A DNA stretch of 64,000 nt, from NCBI GenBank assembly GCA_037501455.1, contig CM074862.1, positions 78,580,501 to 78,644,500 of the forward strand, given 5' to 3'. Both the position numbers and the translations under genes were made by a program. The DNA is from Lantana camara. Its lineage: Eukaryota; Streptophyta; Magnoliopsida; Lamiales; Verbenaceae. Shown here one piece after another: positions 9,929-21,440 of the stretch; positions within the stretch are counted from its first letter, which is position 1, and every line of letters starts with the position of its first letter. The notes under the pieces were generated by a model. The model worked only from the letters and a program-made list of their open reading frames with translations, was not told where the DNA came from and ran no database searches.

Positions 9929-11884
9929 TGTTGAAAAACACGAAAGAGTTGAGCAGCGGAAATTTAAAATTTTCAAAAAGTTTAATCGCTGTCTTGCAAT
10001 TTTCGTATCGTATCGTAGGGTCTTTAGAAACTTACAAAGGTAGAAGCTTTCTAGTGATGTCGTTACCGCCTAACGAACACCCTTCAAGCGAAATCCCTCG
10101 AGTGGCCTTTCAATTAGACTCCAAAGTAGAAGCCCTCCAAAGCGTATCCACACCAGTCCTAAAACACGATCAAGCGAGTGAGAATGCTAGTTCTATGGCT
10201 TGTGTTAGGCTAGGATTTTTACTTTGAAAACTTTTCTTTTGGATTTTCTCAAAAGCTTAATACTTCTCGAGTGTTGGTCTAAAGAGTAAAAGAAGCACCA
10301 CCCCTCGTATAAATACTAGGTGGCTCGAACTCCCCTAGGGTTCCCAAACCTGGTGGGCTTTGATTTCTTGCTCACTGATTAACTCATTTAATTATTTAAT
10401 TTAGTTGGAATAATAAGCTCTTAACTTATTCTCCAAGTCTTGCAAGAGATGTCTTCTTTCTCCTACAATAGGAAGTTTGACTTTTCTACTTTCTTAAAGT
10501 CGAAAGTCAATATTCAATAAATAATTTAATTCCCAATTAATTATTTATTGGGTTAAGTTTATTTGAGAATAGTCTTAACAATTAATTAAAAGACCAAAAT
10601 TAATTAATTACAATTTAATTAATTAATTCTAGAATAGAATTCGCGCACGAAATAAATCGCACGCACGAGGCCACGCGTGAAGCCACGTGTGCGTGACACG
10701 TGGCAGCAGTCACGTTTTATGCCTCGTTTCGATCAACTATTTTGATCCTTCGTTAATCATATTAACATCCTACCATAACCCTCGTATTCTGGCATTTGTG
10801 TGTGACCCTTTAGGTTCATTATTCGATTAGCAGTGACAGTAATTAATTAATTCCCTAATTAATTAATCACTTCACAGATCACACTACCGTAATCTAGCAA
10901 TGGGTGTATGACCCCTAGCCGAATAATGAAATGAATCGAAGAACCTTTTAGTCAATGACAATCAGTGAAATATGATCCTCCTACAACTCCATCTCTCAAT
11001 CAAGAACTAAGGCATGGGAATATTCTCAGAGCCTAAATATTCTTGATCTTTAAAGTTAAGTTCGTTTCATATCCATTTCGATCTCAATTCTAGAAAACCC
11101 CATTTTCTAGATGTCTTGATCTTTTATCCACCTTGGCTAAGGGTTTAATGTTTAATGGACTAAGAACAACTTAATCAGTAAGAGATCATTCTTGTTCTTA
11201 ACAAGTGTAGGTCCTTTATCGATTCTACTAATTCTACATTTGCCACTTGTGTAATCCCAACGTAGGCCGTGGTTCAGGTGTCTATATGGCGACACCCTTT
11301 TAAGCCTTTATCAAAGATTACAGGGTTAGCTCATATGAGACATTACAGAATCTCAAGTCTAAGGATTAATGAATCACGTCATTGACCTGTGAGATATTTC
11401 CTAATCTGGAAGTTTCTGAAAACTTCCTTTCCGAATGTTCTCACACGGGACATCTCAGTGATGAAGTTCTTGTAACAATCACCCTTATGTATTATGAACG
11501 CATCAACGTATACACTCATCACTCCATGAAACTGAGTGTTCCTTCAAAAGGACATAATCACATAAGCAAGTCTCAGCAGAGTCAAGGTCGACACTCCCAC
11601 TGTCTGTCAGACTCATTGACTTGGAGAAGTTTCTAATCCTCGCCTATGGAGTGAAGAACTTGTTTCATGTGCCGTTCCCATAAGGGCAAAGTTCTTAACG
11701 GCCTCATCGGATTAGAGGAGTTCAAAACATGCAAAGCACAGTCAACCCAAATAGATATAAATAAGCACATAAAGAAGTGATTGCGCATGAACAAAATCAT
11801 CTCGTTTATTATTCAAAGACTGTTTGTGATTTTACAAGGAAATAGTAAAGCATAAATGTTGCTTTAAGGGCACTATTCCTAACA
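9929..11884 (-). repeat. Copia 5' LTR, complete
   Basis: 1,956 bp; on the minus strand it begins TGTTAGGAAT and ends TTTTTCAACA, a TG...CA LTR. It is flanked by TATTT at 11885-11889. It matches 3206-5202 with scattered substitutions and small indels. Confidence 0.92.
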
Positions 11885-12410
11885 TATTTTTCTACCAAAA
11901 TCAAAAAAACTATCAAATTTCCCTTTTAAATTGAACTGTAACGATAAAATGACTCATTTTGCAAAAGTTAACGGAAGGATGTAATTTGTCCACTTTTTAT
12001 GGGACTAACTTTTTTCCTCTCCTAATCCAATGGGACTAAACAAGGATTTTCCCCATCAATATTACACCACTTTGGAGAAAACTCCCATTCCCTTTCTTTT
12101 TTGCCACCAAATGTAATAAAACTAAATATTTGGACAAAGTGATAAAATCACATAAGTTGGCAAAGAATGAGTTATTTTAGAACTTCCAAATGGAGCAGTT
12201 GTTACCTCCATTATATTCTAACAGATTAGTCAGACTATCCATTTACGCCAAGGCCCTCATATTATGGATGTAAGCAATTTTATATAGTAGAGTAAAATAG
12301 AGCAGTAAACCATGTAACACTTTCCTCATAGAGGTATTTAAGTTTTATTTTCATTCATTTTTGTCTTTTTATGTTCTTAGAAATTTATTTTAGTTCACAA
12401 TGTTTTTATT
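11885..12410. other. Non-coding; contains the right arm of the 1833 inverted repeat
   Basis: Begins with the TATTT target duplication. 11968-12058 is the right arm of the inverted repeat pair described at 1833-1960. The rest is AT-rich with no gene seen. Confidence 0.5.
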
Positions 12411-12639
12411 AGGGGCGGCAAATGGGCGGGTTGGGCTCATGTGGTCTGGGTTTAAATGGTTTGGTTCCAAAATGAGTTGTATTTTAATGGGTTTTTAATG
12501 GTTTGGATTTTAAATGGGTTTTGATGGGTTTTGATGGTTTATTAATGGGTTCAATAAAGAGTTTTTAATAGGTTCGTACTCAATTCAAATACCTAAATGT
12601 CCAATATATCCTTTATTCTTTTTTTTTTTTTTTTTTTTG

Positions 12640-13500
12640 GGCCAGCTACCTTTCACTAATACATTTGACCTGTTTTAAACCAATTTGAGTTTGTCATGTT
12701 TTGAACACATTTGATCCGTTTGAACAATTTTGGTCCCATTTTATCGTTTTTCAATCTGTTTGGCCAATTTAGACTCGTTTTACCCGTTTCGACCGTTTTA
12801 CCCGTTTTTCGATATGTTCAACCTATTTTAGACTTGTTTGACTTGTTTTGAGCCCGTTTTACCCATTTTTCGACTTGTTCGACCTATTTCAGACTCGTTT
12901 GACCCTTTTTGGGTTCGTTTCACATATTTTTCGACCTATTCGACCTATTTATGACTCGTTTGACCTATTTTGGGCCCGTTTTCCGACTTATTTGACCTAT
13001 TTATGACTCGTTTGACCCGTTTTTGGCCCGTTTCACCCGTTTTTCGATCTGTTTGACCTATTTCAGGCTCGTATGACCCGTTTTGGGCCCGGTTCACCCA
13101 TTTTTGGACCTGTTTAACCTATCTATGATTCGTTTGACCCATTTTGGGTCCATTTCAATCGTTTTTCGACATGTTCAACCTTTTTATGACTCAATTAACT
13201 TATTTTGGGCCCGCTTCACCTATTTTTCAAACTGTTCCATCTATTTTGAACACGTTTGGTCCATTCTGGACCTATTTCACCCAATTTTTGACATGTTCGA
13301 CCTATTTTAGACATATTTGATTTGTTTTTTTCACTTATTCAACTAATTTTGGAATTGTTTGACCCATTTTCAACTAGTTTCACCCATTTTTCATTCTATT
13401 TGATTTATTTTTGACACTTTAGATTAATATTGGAACTATTTCACCAGTTTTTAGATTTTTCGACCTATTTAACCCGTTTGACCTATTTTTTGACCTTTTC
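12640..13500. repeat. Minisatellite, forward arm
   Basis: About fourteen degenerate copies of a roughly 60-bp unit with the order CGACCTGTT, TGACCTATTT, ATGACTCGTTTGACCCG, TTTTGGGCCCGTTTCACCC, itself built of about 10-bp TTTGACC-like subunits. Unit lengths vary and the edges are diffuse. Orientation flips at about 13500. Confidence 0.85.
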
Positions 13501-13563
13501 AATCGATATTAAACGGGTCAAATTGAATCAAAATGGGTAAAATGGATCAAAATAGGTTGAATG

Positions 13564-15130
13564 TGACAGGTGTCGAATCCATCAAAATAAATTATTATTC
13601 CGGTCCAACAAATACGAGTACAGTGCAACGGGTCGATCCACAAAGTTTGGACAAATTAATTCAATTAACTCATAGGAAAATCGCACGAAGACCAGTCAAT
13701 AAGAAAAGGGGGGTTTAGGTTTTATACTAAACTAATTAACTAAGCAAATAAAATAAACTATAAGAAAGCAAATAATCACTTTGAGAGTTAGTTTTAATAA
13801 ATCAGACGAGAAACAATACCTAGCTAGGAATTATAGTTTAGTTAAGACATCGATCATAGACGCAAAGATAAATTCAAATTATTCAAGTAGATTAGCTATA
13901 GCAGATAGAGACACTCGACTTCGTCTCGTTTTCTCTTAATTAATAGAATAATCTAGAGACACTCGACAATTATTCCCTAATCAATTCACAACCCCTAGAG
14001 ACACTTGACATGATTTAATGAACCGACAGCATTAAAAACCATGAAAACACTAATCCGAATTAACCAAGTCACACTACGTGCAAGATTTAAATTCGATTAC
14101 TAACTCCCTTAACGAATCAGATACGACTTTACGACTTCTTATCGTTAACGCACCATTAATTATCTATCACGCACTACGTAAACTTCATGCAATCAAGATT
14201 GGCTATATGCAATAACTTACTTAGAAAATTGGGCCCTAATCAACTAAGTAAATAAATCACAATAACACGACACACGGAGAGTTAACAAATACTTGAAATT
14301 AAATTGAATTATAAAAACAAATTAGGTCTCACGATGTCAAAACTAAATCATAAATTCCTAGCTAAGTACTAAAGAAATTATCTACGCAAAAATATGGTGT
14401 TCAAAAACAAGAAATAAAATAAAAGTATCAATCTAACTAAAATAAAGAAAGAGGAAAGATTTTGCTCTTGGAAGAATCCTCGAGCTGCTCTCGTCCCAAG
14501 TTCCTTGCCAAGCTGCTGCGTGAAGAAAAGTATGAAAAGGTTCCCAACCTGCTCCAAAGGACGGGGTTAAATAGCTCCAAAATTCCATGCCAAATCCTAG
14601 TCCATAGAGGACTCAATCTTCACGCTCAACTTGCTACCCAAGTTTAACCAAAATAGGCTGACACAAAATAATGCACGAGTGGGCCTCCCACATTTTAATT
14701 CCATATCTTCAACTCACCGGCCCACTTTGCAACCAATTCCATCATTGCATAAAAAGTCAACAACACATGCCCAACTCTCAATTTGAAATAAATCAGCCAC
14801 TTTAGCTTAAACTCCAAGTCCAGCAGCTTCTACCTCTCTCATGCACATACCTACTCATGAATAGTCCCAAAAATAATTGATCCTAATTCAGCCCATCAGC
14901 CCAGAATGACGTTTTCTTCAGCCACAAATCGTACTCGCGGTCTATCTACACTTCAGTAGTTGAATTCTCAACCCCACTCCTTTACTTAGCCCAAAAATCC
15001 TCAAAATCAAATCAAAAGCTCAACTGCAACTCTTAAATATAAAACACATCAAATGCACCAATATATATCCACTTTAACCTTTAAAATCCAGCCACATGCA
15101 CGAAAAATACAAGATTTAAGCATGTAATTA
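13564..15130. mobile_element. Solo-LTR-like insertion with 5-6 bp target duplication
   Basis: 1,567 bp starting TGACAGGTGTCGAATCC and ending CATGTAATTA, flanked by GAATG at 13559-13563 and 15131-15135 (the match extends to GAATGT). Removing it with one copy of the duplication rebuilds a normal repeat unit: the text TGAATGTATCCAAAATGG is found intact at about 16065. There is no coding domain. Size and duplication fit a solo LTR, but the right end is not CA, so the class is uncertain. A central AT-rich part repeats GAGACACTCGAC-like phrases (13908, 13953, 13997). Confidence 0.65.
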
Positions 15131-15135
15131 GAATG

Positions 15136-16125
15136 TATCCAAAATGGATAAAATGGATCCAAACGGGTCAAATGGATCCAAAATAGATAAACAGGCTCCA
15201 AATGGGTCCAATGATCCAAACGGATCAAATTTATCCAAAATGAGTATTGATCCAAATGGGTCCAGTGGATCCAAAATGGAAAAAATTGGTCCAAATGGGT
15301 AATATAGATCTAAACAGGTCCAATGGATCCAAAATAGGTAAAACGGATTCAATGGATCCAAACGGGTCAAATTGATTCAAAACGGATAAAATAGATTCAA
15401 ATGGGTCCAATTGGACCAAAATGGGTAAAATAAATCCAAATTGATCGAATGAATCCAAAAAGGATAAAATAAATCCAAATGGTTCCAAAATGGGTAAATG
15501 GATAAAATAGATAAAATGGATCCAAATGGGTCCAATAGATTCAAACGGGTCAAATTGATTCAAAATGGGTAATATAAATACAAACGGGTCCAATTGATCC
15601 AAAATAGGTACAATGGACCCAATGTCCATTCGATCCAAAGATATCAAATGAATCCAAAATTGGTAAAATAGCTCCAAATGGGTTCAATTGATCAAAATGG
15701 GTAAATAGATCCAAATGGGTTTAATTTGTCCAAAATGGGTAAAATGCATTGAAATGAACCGAATGTATCCAAAATGGGTAAAATGAATCCAAATGAATTC
15801 AAAATGGGTAAATGGATCCAAATGGGTCTAATGGATGCAAATTGGGTCAAATTGATCAAAAATGGGTAAAATAGATCAAACGGGTCTAATGAATCCAAAA
15901 TAGGTAAAATGGATCTAAATGGGTAATATAGATCCAAAGGGATCCAATTGATCCAAAATTGATAAAATGGATTCATTTAAACAAGTGAAATTAATCCGAA
16001 ATGTGTAAAATAGATACAAATGGGTTCAAATGGGCCAACATGGGTAAAATAAATCCAAATGGATTGAATGTATCCAAAATGGGTAAAATGAATCCAAATG
16101 AGTCCAAAATGGTCAAACGGATCCA
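15136..16125. repeat. Minisatellite, reverse arm
   Basis: Dozens of short units of the type ATCCAAATGGGTCCAATGG / ATCCAAAATGGGTAAAATG. This is the opposite orientation to 12640-13500. It creates repetitive ORFs on the minus strand (FILPILDPLDPFGSI-type peptides) that are artefacts of the repeat. Confidence 0.88.
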
Positions 16126-16463
16126 AAATCGTGTTTGTGTGTGAAAATACGCGTAAATTTATGTTAGTGTGTTTAAATATGTGTAAAAATGTATTAATAT
16201 GTGAAAATATATATAAAATTGTGTTAGTGTGTTTAAAAAATTTATGTTATAAAAAAATAATATTTAATTTATAGGAAGGGTAAAATAATAATAAAACATT
16301 AAAATTATATAAATGAACTTAAACCATTAAAAAACTCAACTAAAACCAAATATCAACCCAATCTAACCCATATAGGACACAATATTCTCTCAATTTATTT
16401 TTGACTCAACCCAAACCAACCCAATTCAAATTTCACCAAACCCAAACCAACCCAAGCACTTGT

Positions 16464-17326
16464 ATTGGGATGGAACCTTTTGGAAATGTTCGTTGAATTT
16501 TTTGAGTATTGTTACATTCCTTGGGATGCAAATGTTGTCTCCAATCAGATGAAATGCGCCCTCAGTAATTTTGATTTATGAACAATTCATTTGAATATTC
16601 ATTAACTGCACTTTAGTTATACTATATCAAAATTAATAAAGTGGTATCTCTATTATTCTCTTTTAAAAGTTATCTTTATTTAATTATACTTTTGAGGTGC
16701 ATGGAATCCCAGACGCAATTATCAATAGTAAAAATATAATAGACTAAGTTTTAAATATAATTTTATTTCGTAAATAAATAAGAATATAATTATATTATTG
16801 ATAATTATTTACAATTTTGATTTTTTCATCAGCATTTCTATTCTCTTTAGTGCTAGCTGGGTCATGTATAACAAACGCTTTATCCTCTTTTGCACTTTTT
16901 ATGCCACCATTAATATACAAGTATTGATTAAATAAGGATTATACATTCAATTTTCATTTATACATGTGCTATTAACACATGAAACATTATGAAAAAAACG
17001 AAAAATATAAACTAAACATTATAATAATCTCAAAATAAAGGAAAAAGTGTTGAAGAATCAACCTTTTTTATTTCCTACAAGCTAAGGATATATACGAGTC
17101 CTGCAAAATAAATTCTTCCTTGTCTTTTGTAATTATTTATGCAAAAGGGCCAGCTAATGATCCACCCTTAATTATTAATAACTCACTTTAAATATAGAAA
17201 GAGAAAGAAGAATAAATCTTTTGATTTCTTACAAACTAAGGATCAAATATAATTAATTTTCACAAAAAAATATTAAAAAGGAAAACTTCCACATGTTTTG
17301 GATAAGGGTTTTGGGAATTACTTGCC
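16464..17326. other. Non-coding AT-rich stretch
   Basis: No gene or repeat boundary recognised; ends at the ATATA target duplication (17327-17331) of the F1 gypsy element. Confidence 0.4.
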
Positions 17327-17331
17327 ATATA

Positions 17332-20300
17332 TGTAGCACCCGAGCATGAGGTACCACATCCCCCGCACCGAGACCCGACCCGTATATGAAATGGAAGTCC
17401 ATACACGTGTCAAATCCACGGCGAACGGGGACACAACACACACGCTATGCTAGGCGGGACTAACCCTTAAACCAATCAACTCAAGAATATATAAAATCAG
17501 AGTTAAAGTAAAACGCGGAAGCAAGAACGACATAGCATATATACAGTGAGCCACCAAGCTCCAAAAATAGATATACAAAAGCATTCAAATATTCAACGGC
17601 ACTCACGGCCTACAAATCATGACGCTCCAAGCTACACTATGATTAAAAACAAAGTAGCAATAAGAGTATGAACATATGAGACTGAAAAGAAGTGCTAAAC
17701 ATAAATGCAAGACCTAGACGACTTGTATTCCAGCCTAGCACTCCTATACCTGCACAAAACAACCGGGTTCAGTCTAAAAGAGACTGGTGGGTATAAAACG
17801 GGCATAAGATATAATATCGCATAAATTAAACACATACATGCAAGCCCTAATCCCGTGTGAAGTTTAATAAGAATTTACCAAGTGGTTAAAACAAAAGAAA
17901 ACATCAATGGGATTACGACGTTCATATTCATTCATAATTGTTCATAAGGGTTTATGGCCCGGCGAGTGGGCGTGCACAATCTCCAACCTACTCCTCGTGT
18001 AATCATAATCAATTATTCAATCATTCATTATCATACATATATCTTTTGTGCTCATACATAACATGATCATAATCATTCATATACACCTTCTTCCTCTGGG
18101 TGGTGGACGGGTTTGCAAGGCTCGACCACCTAATCATATTAATGCGGCTATGAGGTTCATGAGTCCTCAAAGCCCGGTTAGCGTTTCCTCGTCAAAAACT
18201 CCTTGACGAAGTCCGTTTCGCCGTAGTTGGTTGGAACTAGTATATGGGATCCCCGTCAGCCCTTGCTTCCTCGGTTAGCCACATATACTAAGTCCCGGGG
18301 CCCGTGCAATCATAAATATGTCTCGCCAAAATATAAGGTAGGGTTTCATAAATAAAAGGGTCATACGTTTGAAATCATTTACCCAAATTGACTCGATATA
18401 CATAAATATACTATTTTGGCTTAAAACCTTTCACATAAGGGATATATCGGTCACTTTAACTATTAGAAGAAAAACCCACCTTTTCAAAGCAAAAGAAAGG
18501 CACAAGCGTCTCAATGCTCGCCCTCGTCTCCGACCAAACCCGAATCTGTGCAAAAGAAAAGGTATGAGACTCAATGACCACATATGACGCTCGGCAATGA
18601 AGTGAATATGACATGAATGCATAAATGATCATATTATATCATGAAAATGTTCATGTGCACTATTAAGGAATTTAAAACATATAATCAAATCATTCGTTCA
18701 TATATTTCATTCAATTTCATAAATTCATAAGTTCATAACATTCATAATGCATATCAATTAATCTAAAATTTCATTTAATAACCATAGCAAGTAATATTCA
18801 TATTCACAATTAGTAATAAAATAAATAAAACGTTCAAACAATAGTCGGTAAATGAAATACGCGAAATAGAGATCAATTAATTTCAAGAATTGAATTAAAT
18901 CAAATAATATTTAAAATATATAATAAACATATATAATATAATAAGTATATAATAATATATAATAACATATAATACATATGATATATATACATATATACAC
19001 GTAAATTAACATGCATGCACACACTAATATATATAATATAAATGCATGCATGCAAACACTCCAAGCACACACAACCTCACAGCCATGCATGCAAAATAAC
19101 ACACACACTGCACATATATATATACAACACACTTAGATAAATACATACTGTAACATATATATATACAGCAGCAAACAAACATGCAAGCAACAGAAGGAAA
19201 GCGCAGGCAACAGTTCAAGAAAAACGGGATGACACCCCCGTGTCACCTCCCAAGCCCAAACCGAGACACCCCCGTGTCTCGGTACAGCAACTCAGGCCAA
19301 GAATCGCACCCCCGTTCCGCGCTGGAAACGCAGGCACGACACCCCCGTGTCGCGCGCAGCAGCAGTCCCTGTTTTTGACAGAAACTGACGCAGAAGAAGG
19401 GTAGCAACGTACGCATGAAATGCAAGCAAGAAAGGCAGCAAAACTAAGCATGACAAGCTGCAAGAACTCAGCTAAAATGATCCCCCAAAGCCATGAAATT
19501 AGCAGCAACAAGCAAGAAGGTTCACGGCAGTTTTTGACAGCAAGGTTCACGCCAAAAAAAACAGAGCAAAGGCTAACGGGAAACAGGGCAAACTGATCTC
19601 CAACCATCCCAACAAGTTCAGGTCATTGTAGGCTAACCAAAAATGCAGCAAAACAACACGATTTCAACATATAACTCAGTTCCAAACAAGCTCAACCAAG
19701 AACAGCAGTCGTACGTGACATTCATGGAAAGTTTTCTCAAAGTGTCATAAATGATAACTCATTAATACTTCAACCACCAAGAAATCAATGATCATAAATG
19801 ATATGAGGATGTCAAACTAATCAATCTCAAGTTTGGAATCAATCAAAACCATTAAGAATCGAATGAGATCAACAATTTGCCCAAAACTCTCTTATTTTCG
19901 GAAACAGCCCAGAAATCCACGAATCCATGCTCAAATTTGGGAAAGAAAGGATGAAGATGATCAGAAATGAACATATATTACAACCCTAAGCTTACCTTGT
20001 TGATTGGAAGAAGTTTGGATGAGATTTGAGCTCCAAAATCTCTAAGGAATGAAGGGTTACGGGACTGCCAGAAATTCCAATGAATTTGGCTGAGTTTTGG
20101 GGATTGTGTGAGGATTGGTTTGGTCAGGGCATGACATATCCGGCTAGGGGGTTGAGTTAGGGTTCAATAGAATCAAACCATGGTTAATTTGGTTAAAGTT
20201 TGGATAAGATATGGCTATCTTTGTACAGCAAGGTCAGTTTAGTCTCCGTTTCGTTTTTCGGTTGAATTTCGGAGGTTCAAATGATTTAGGAAAAATATAA

Positions 20301-20966
20301 GGCTAAGTTTACTAAACTCGAATTTTCGTTACGAGTTCAGCGGAGTTGACGGAACTCGAATCCGAGTTCCCGAGCTCAAGATATTAAATTCGGAACCAAG
20401 GGTACGCTAAGTGCTCGTTAGCCCCCGATTTGGTTCCACAATTCAAATTAAATTCGTTAACATATCAAATAAATTCGAAAACATAAACCGAGCATATAAT
20501 CATGTTCATAACACATATATTTACGACATACTACAAATTCATGGCATTCCGATATCATTTCATATAAGAACGATGCACAAAATAAGCAATATGCACATTT
20601 CATGCAATTCATGCATATAATATAAATTCCATGCAATAAAATTTAAATGAATAAATTAAATCTAATATTAAATAAATTAAATTAAAGTCACGTAATTAAT
20701 TAGTTAAAGCATGATTAATTAACATAACACTTAATTAGTATAATCATTAACTTAAAAATAAAATAAATAAACATATATATATATATATATATATACTTAA
20801 ATACGAAATATAATTAAAATAATAATAAATTAAAATAAAATATAATAAAATAAAATAATAACATTTTATAATAAAATTAAATATAAAACACGTAAAAACA
20901 ATTAATTCGCTCAAATTGGTAAACACATACATCGTACCTTTACGTCCGAAAAGTCTGGGCGTTACA
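17332..20966 (-). repeat. F1 3' LTR
   Basis: 3,635 bp, nearly identical to 25732-29356. It contains three short GC-rich hairpins (19230-19245, 19261-19282, 19337-19352), an (AT)n tract at about 20772-20796 that is longer than in the partner LTR, and a conserved U5-end block (CCCCGCACC ... CGGCGAACGGG) also seen in the F2 and F3 LTRs. Short ORFs inside are not credible genes. Confidence 0.93.
19230..19352. promoter_or_regulatory. Cluster of GACAC-cccc-GTGTC hairpins in the F1 LTR
   Basis: Three perfect inverted repeats with a CCCC loop: arms TGACAC/GTGTCA (19230-19245), CCGAGACAC/GTGTCTCGG (19261-19282) and CGACAC/GTGTCG (19337-19352). Corresponding sites occur in the other F1 LTR at about 27631-27752, one there with a shortened loop. 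Function unknown. Confidence 0.7.
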
Positions 20967-20984
20967 ATCTCTCCCCCTTAAAAG
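20967..20984 (-). promoter_or_regulatory. F1 polypurine tract
   Basis: The minus strand reads TTTTAAGGGGGAGAGAT directly against the 3' LTR, the usual site for priming plus-strand DNA synthesis. Confidence 0.85.
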
Positions 20985-21056
20985 AATCTGTCCTCGGATT
21001 CATTGCTCGCTCGGAAATAATTCGGGGTGAAACTTTCTCATCTTTTTCTCCGTCTC

Positions 21057-21440
21057 TCACGTAGCCTCTTCGGTTTTATCACTTCTCCAAAGAACCTTGA
21101 CTAGTGGAATACGCCGATTTCGAAGTTCCTGAAATTTTCGATCCAATATCTTAATCGGCTTCTGAACGACGGTGAGATCCGGTTTTAATTCCACTTCTTC
21201 AACCGGTAGAACCTCGGACTCGTCTCGATAATATTTTCGGAGCTGTGAAACATGAAATACGTTATGAATTCCAGTCAAACTCGGAGGCAAGTCCAATCGA
21301 TAGGCCGTATCCCCAATCTTCTCTAAAATCTCATATGGTCCCATATACCGAGGGTTTAATTTTCCTCCTCGTCCAATCCTTGAGAACCTTTTTCGTGGAG
21401 AAGCCTTTAAGAAAACTCTATCTCCAATCTCAAACTCCAA
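21057..21440 (-). pseudogene. F1 integrase C-terminus and truncated chromodomain
   Basis: 127 residues: an SH3-like integrase C-terminal segment ([53 protein letters not shown]), then a spacer and the beginning of a chromodomain-like block ending LVKVLWRSDKTEEAT. It stops at TGA where the equivalent position of F2 (48469-48852) has TGG (Trp), so the rest of the targeting module is cut off. It is out of frame with the upstream integrase core (break near 21460). In chromoviruses this tail recognises chromatin marks and directs integration; that role is inferred from the family. Confidence 0.85.

Larger units (their letters stand above)
3206..11884 (-). mobile_element. Ty1/copia LTR retrotransposon, internally deleted, with intact target duplication
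   Basis: An 8.68-kb element in minus orientation. LTRs lie at 3206-5202 (3' LTR) and 9929-11884 (5' LTR), with TATTT target duplications at 3201-3205 and 11885-11889. Reading leftwards, the order is 5' LTR, initiator-Met PBS (9914-9926), a long leader with a GC-rich island, gag, protease, GAG-pre-integrase, integrase and the start of RT. The order PR-INT-RT identifies copia. The RT catalytic core, RNase H, PPT and first 34 bp of the 3' LTR are missing. Gag to pre-integrase lies in one frame but has several stops. LTR start TGTTAGGAAT and the gag text resemble Tork/Angela-type elements; the clade is tentative. Confidence 0.93.
12411..16463. mobile_element. Palindromic minisatellite-filled element, hAT-like left end
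   Basis: The left end reads TAGGGGCGGCAAATGGGCGG followed by GGGTT-rich text; many plant hAT-type non-autonomous elements start this way. The right side (about 16330-16460) ends in AACCC/CCAA-rich text that is the approximate reverse complement. Between them are two minisatellites in opposite orientation (12640-13500 and 15136-16125), making a large imperfect palindrome. A 1.57-kb insertion sits near the centre. The outermost right 20 bp do not match the left end, so the right terminus is uncertain or lost. No transposase. Confidence 0.5.

Noticed and set aside
13083..13310. 75-residue ORF in the forward minisatellite
   Set aside because: Same reason: repeat-encoded, no domain.
12640..13500. 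CRISPR-like regular array
   Set aside because: Units are contiguous and degenerate with no unique spacers, in a plant nuclear context.
15049..15976. Minus-strand ORFs of 80-148 residues with repeated PILDPLDPFGSI-like peptides
   Set aside because: They are translations of the AATGGGTCCAAATGG minisatellite; they overlap in two frames and start at arbitrary Mets.
16123..16260. GTGTTAGTGTG / AAAATATGTG text as a telomere-like or regulatory repeat
   Set aside because: It is short, irregular, does not match plant telomere repeats, and adjoins the minisatellite arm.
18911..19218. Small Cys/Tyr-rich ORFs (MCCIYICAVC type) in F1 LTRs
   Set aside because: They arise from ATATAT/CATGCATG-rich DNA and occur in overlapping frames.
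19215..19607. 130-residue Cys-rich ORF in the F1 LTR (and a 183-residue version at 27534-28085)
   Set aside because: The two LTR copies differ by frameshifts in this frame, so it is not maintained as a protein.
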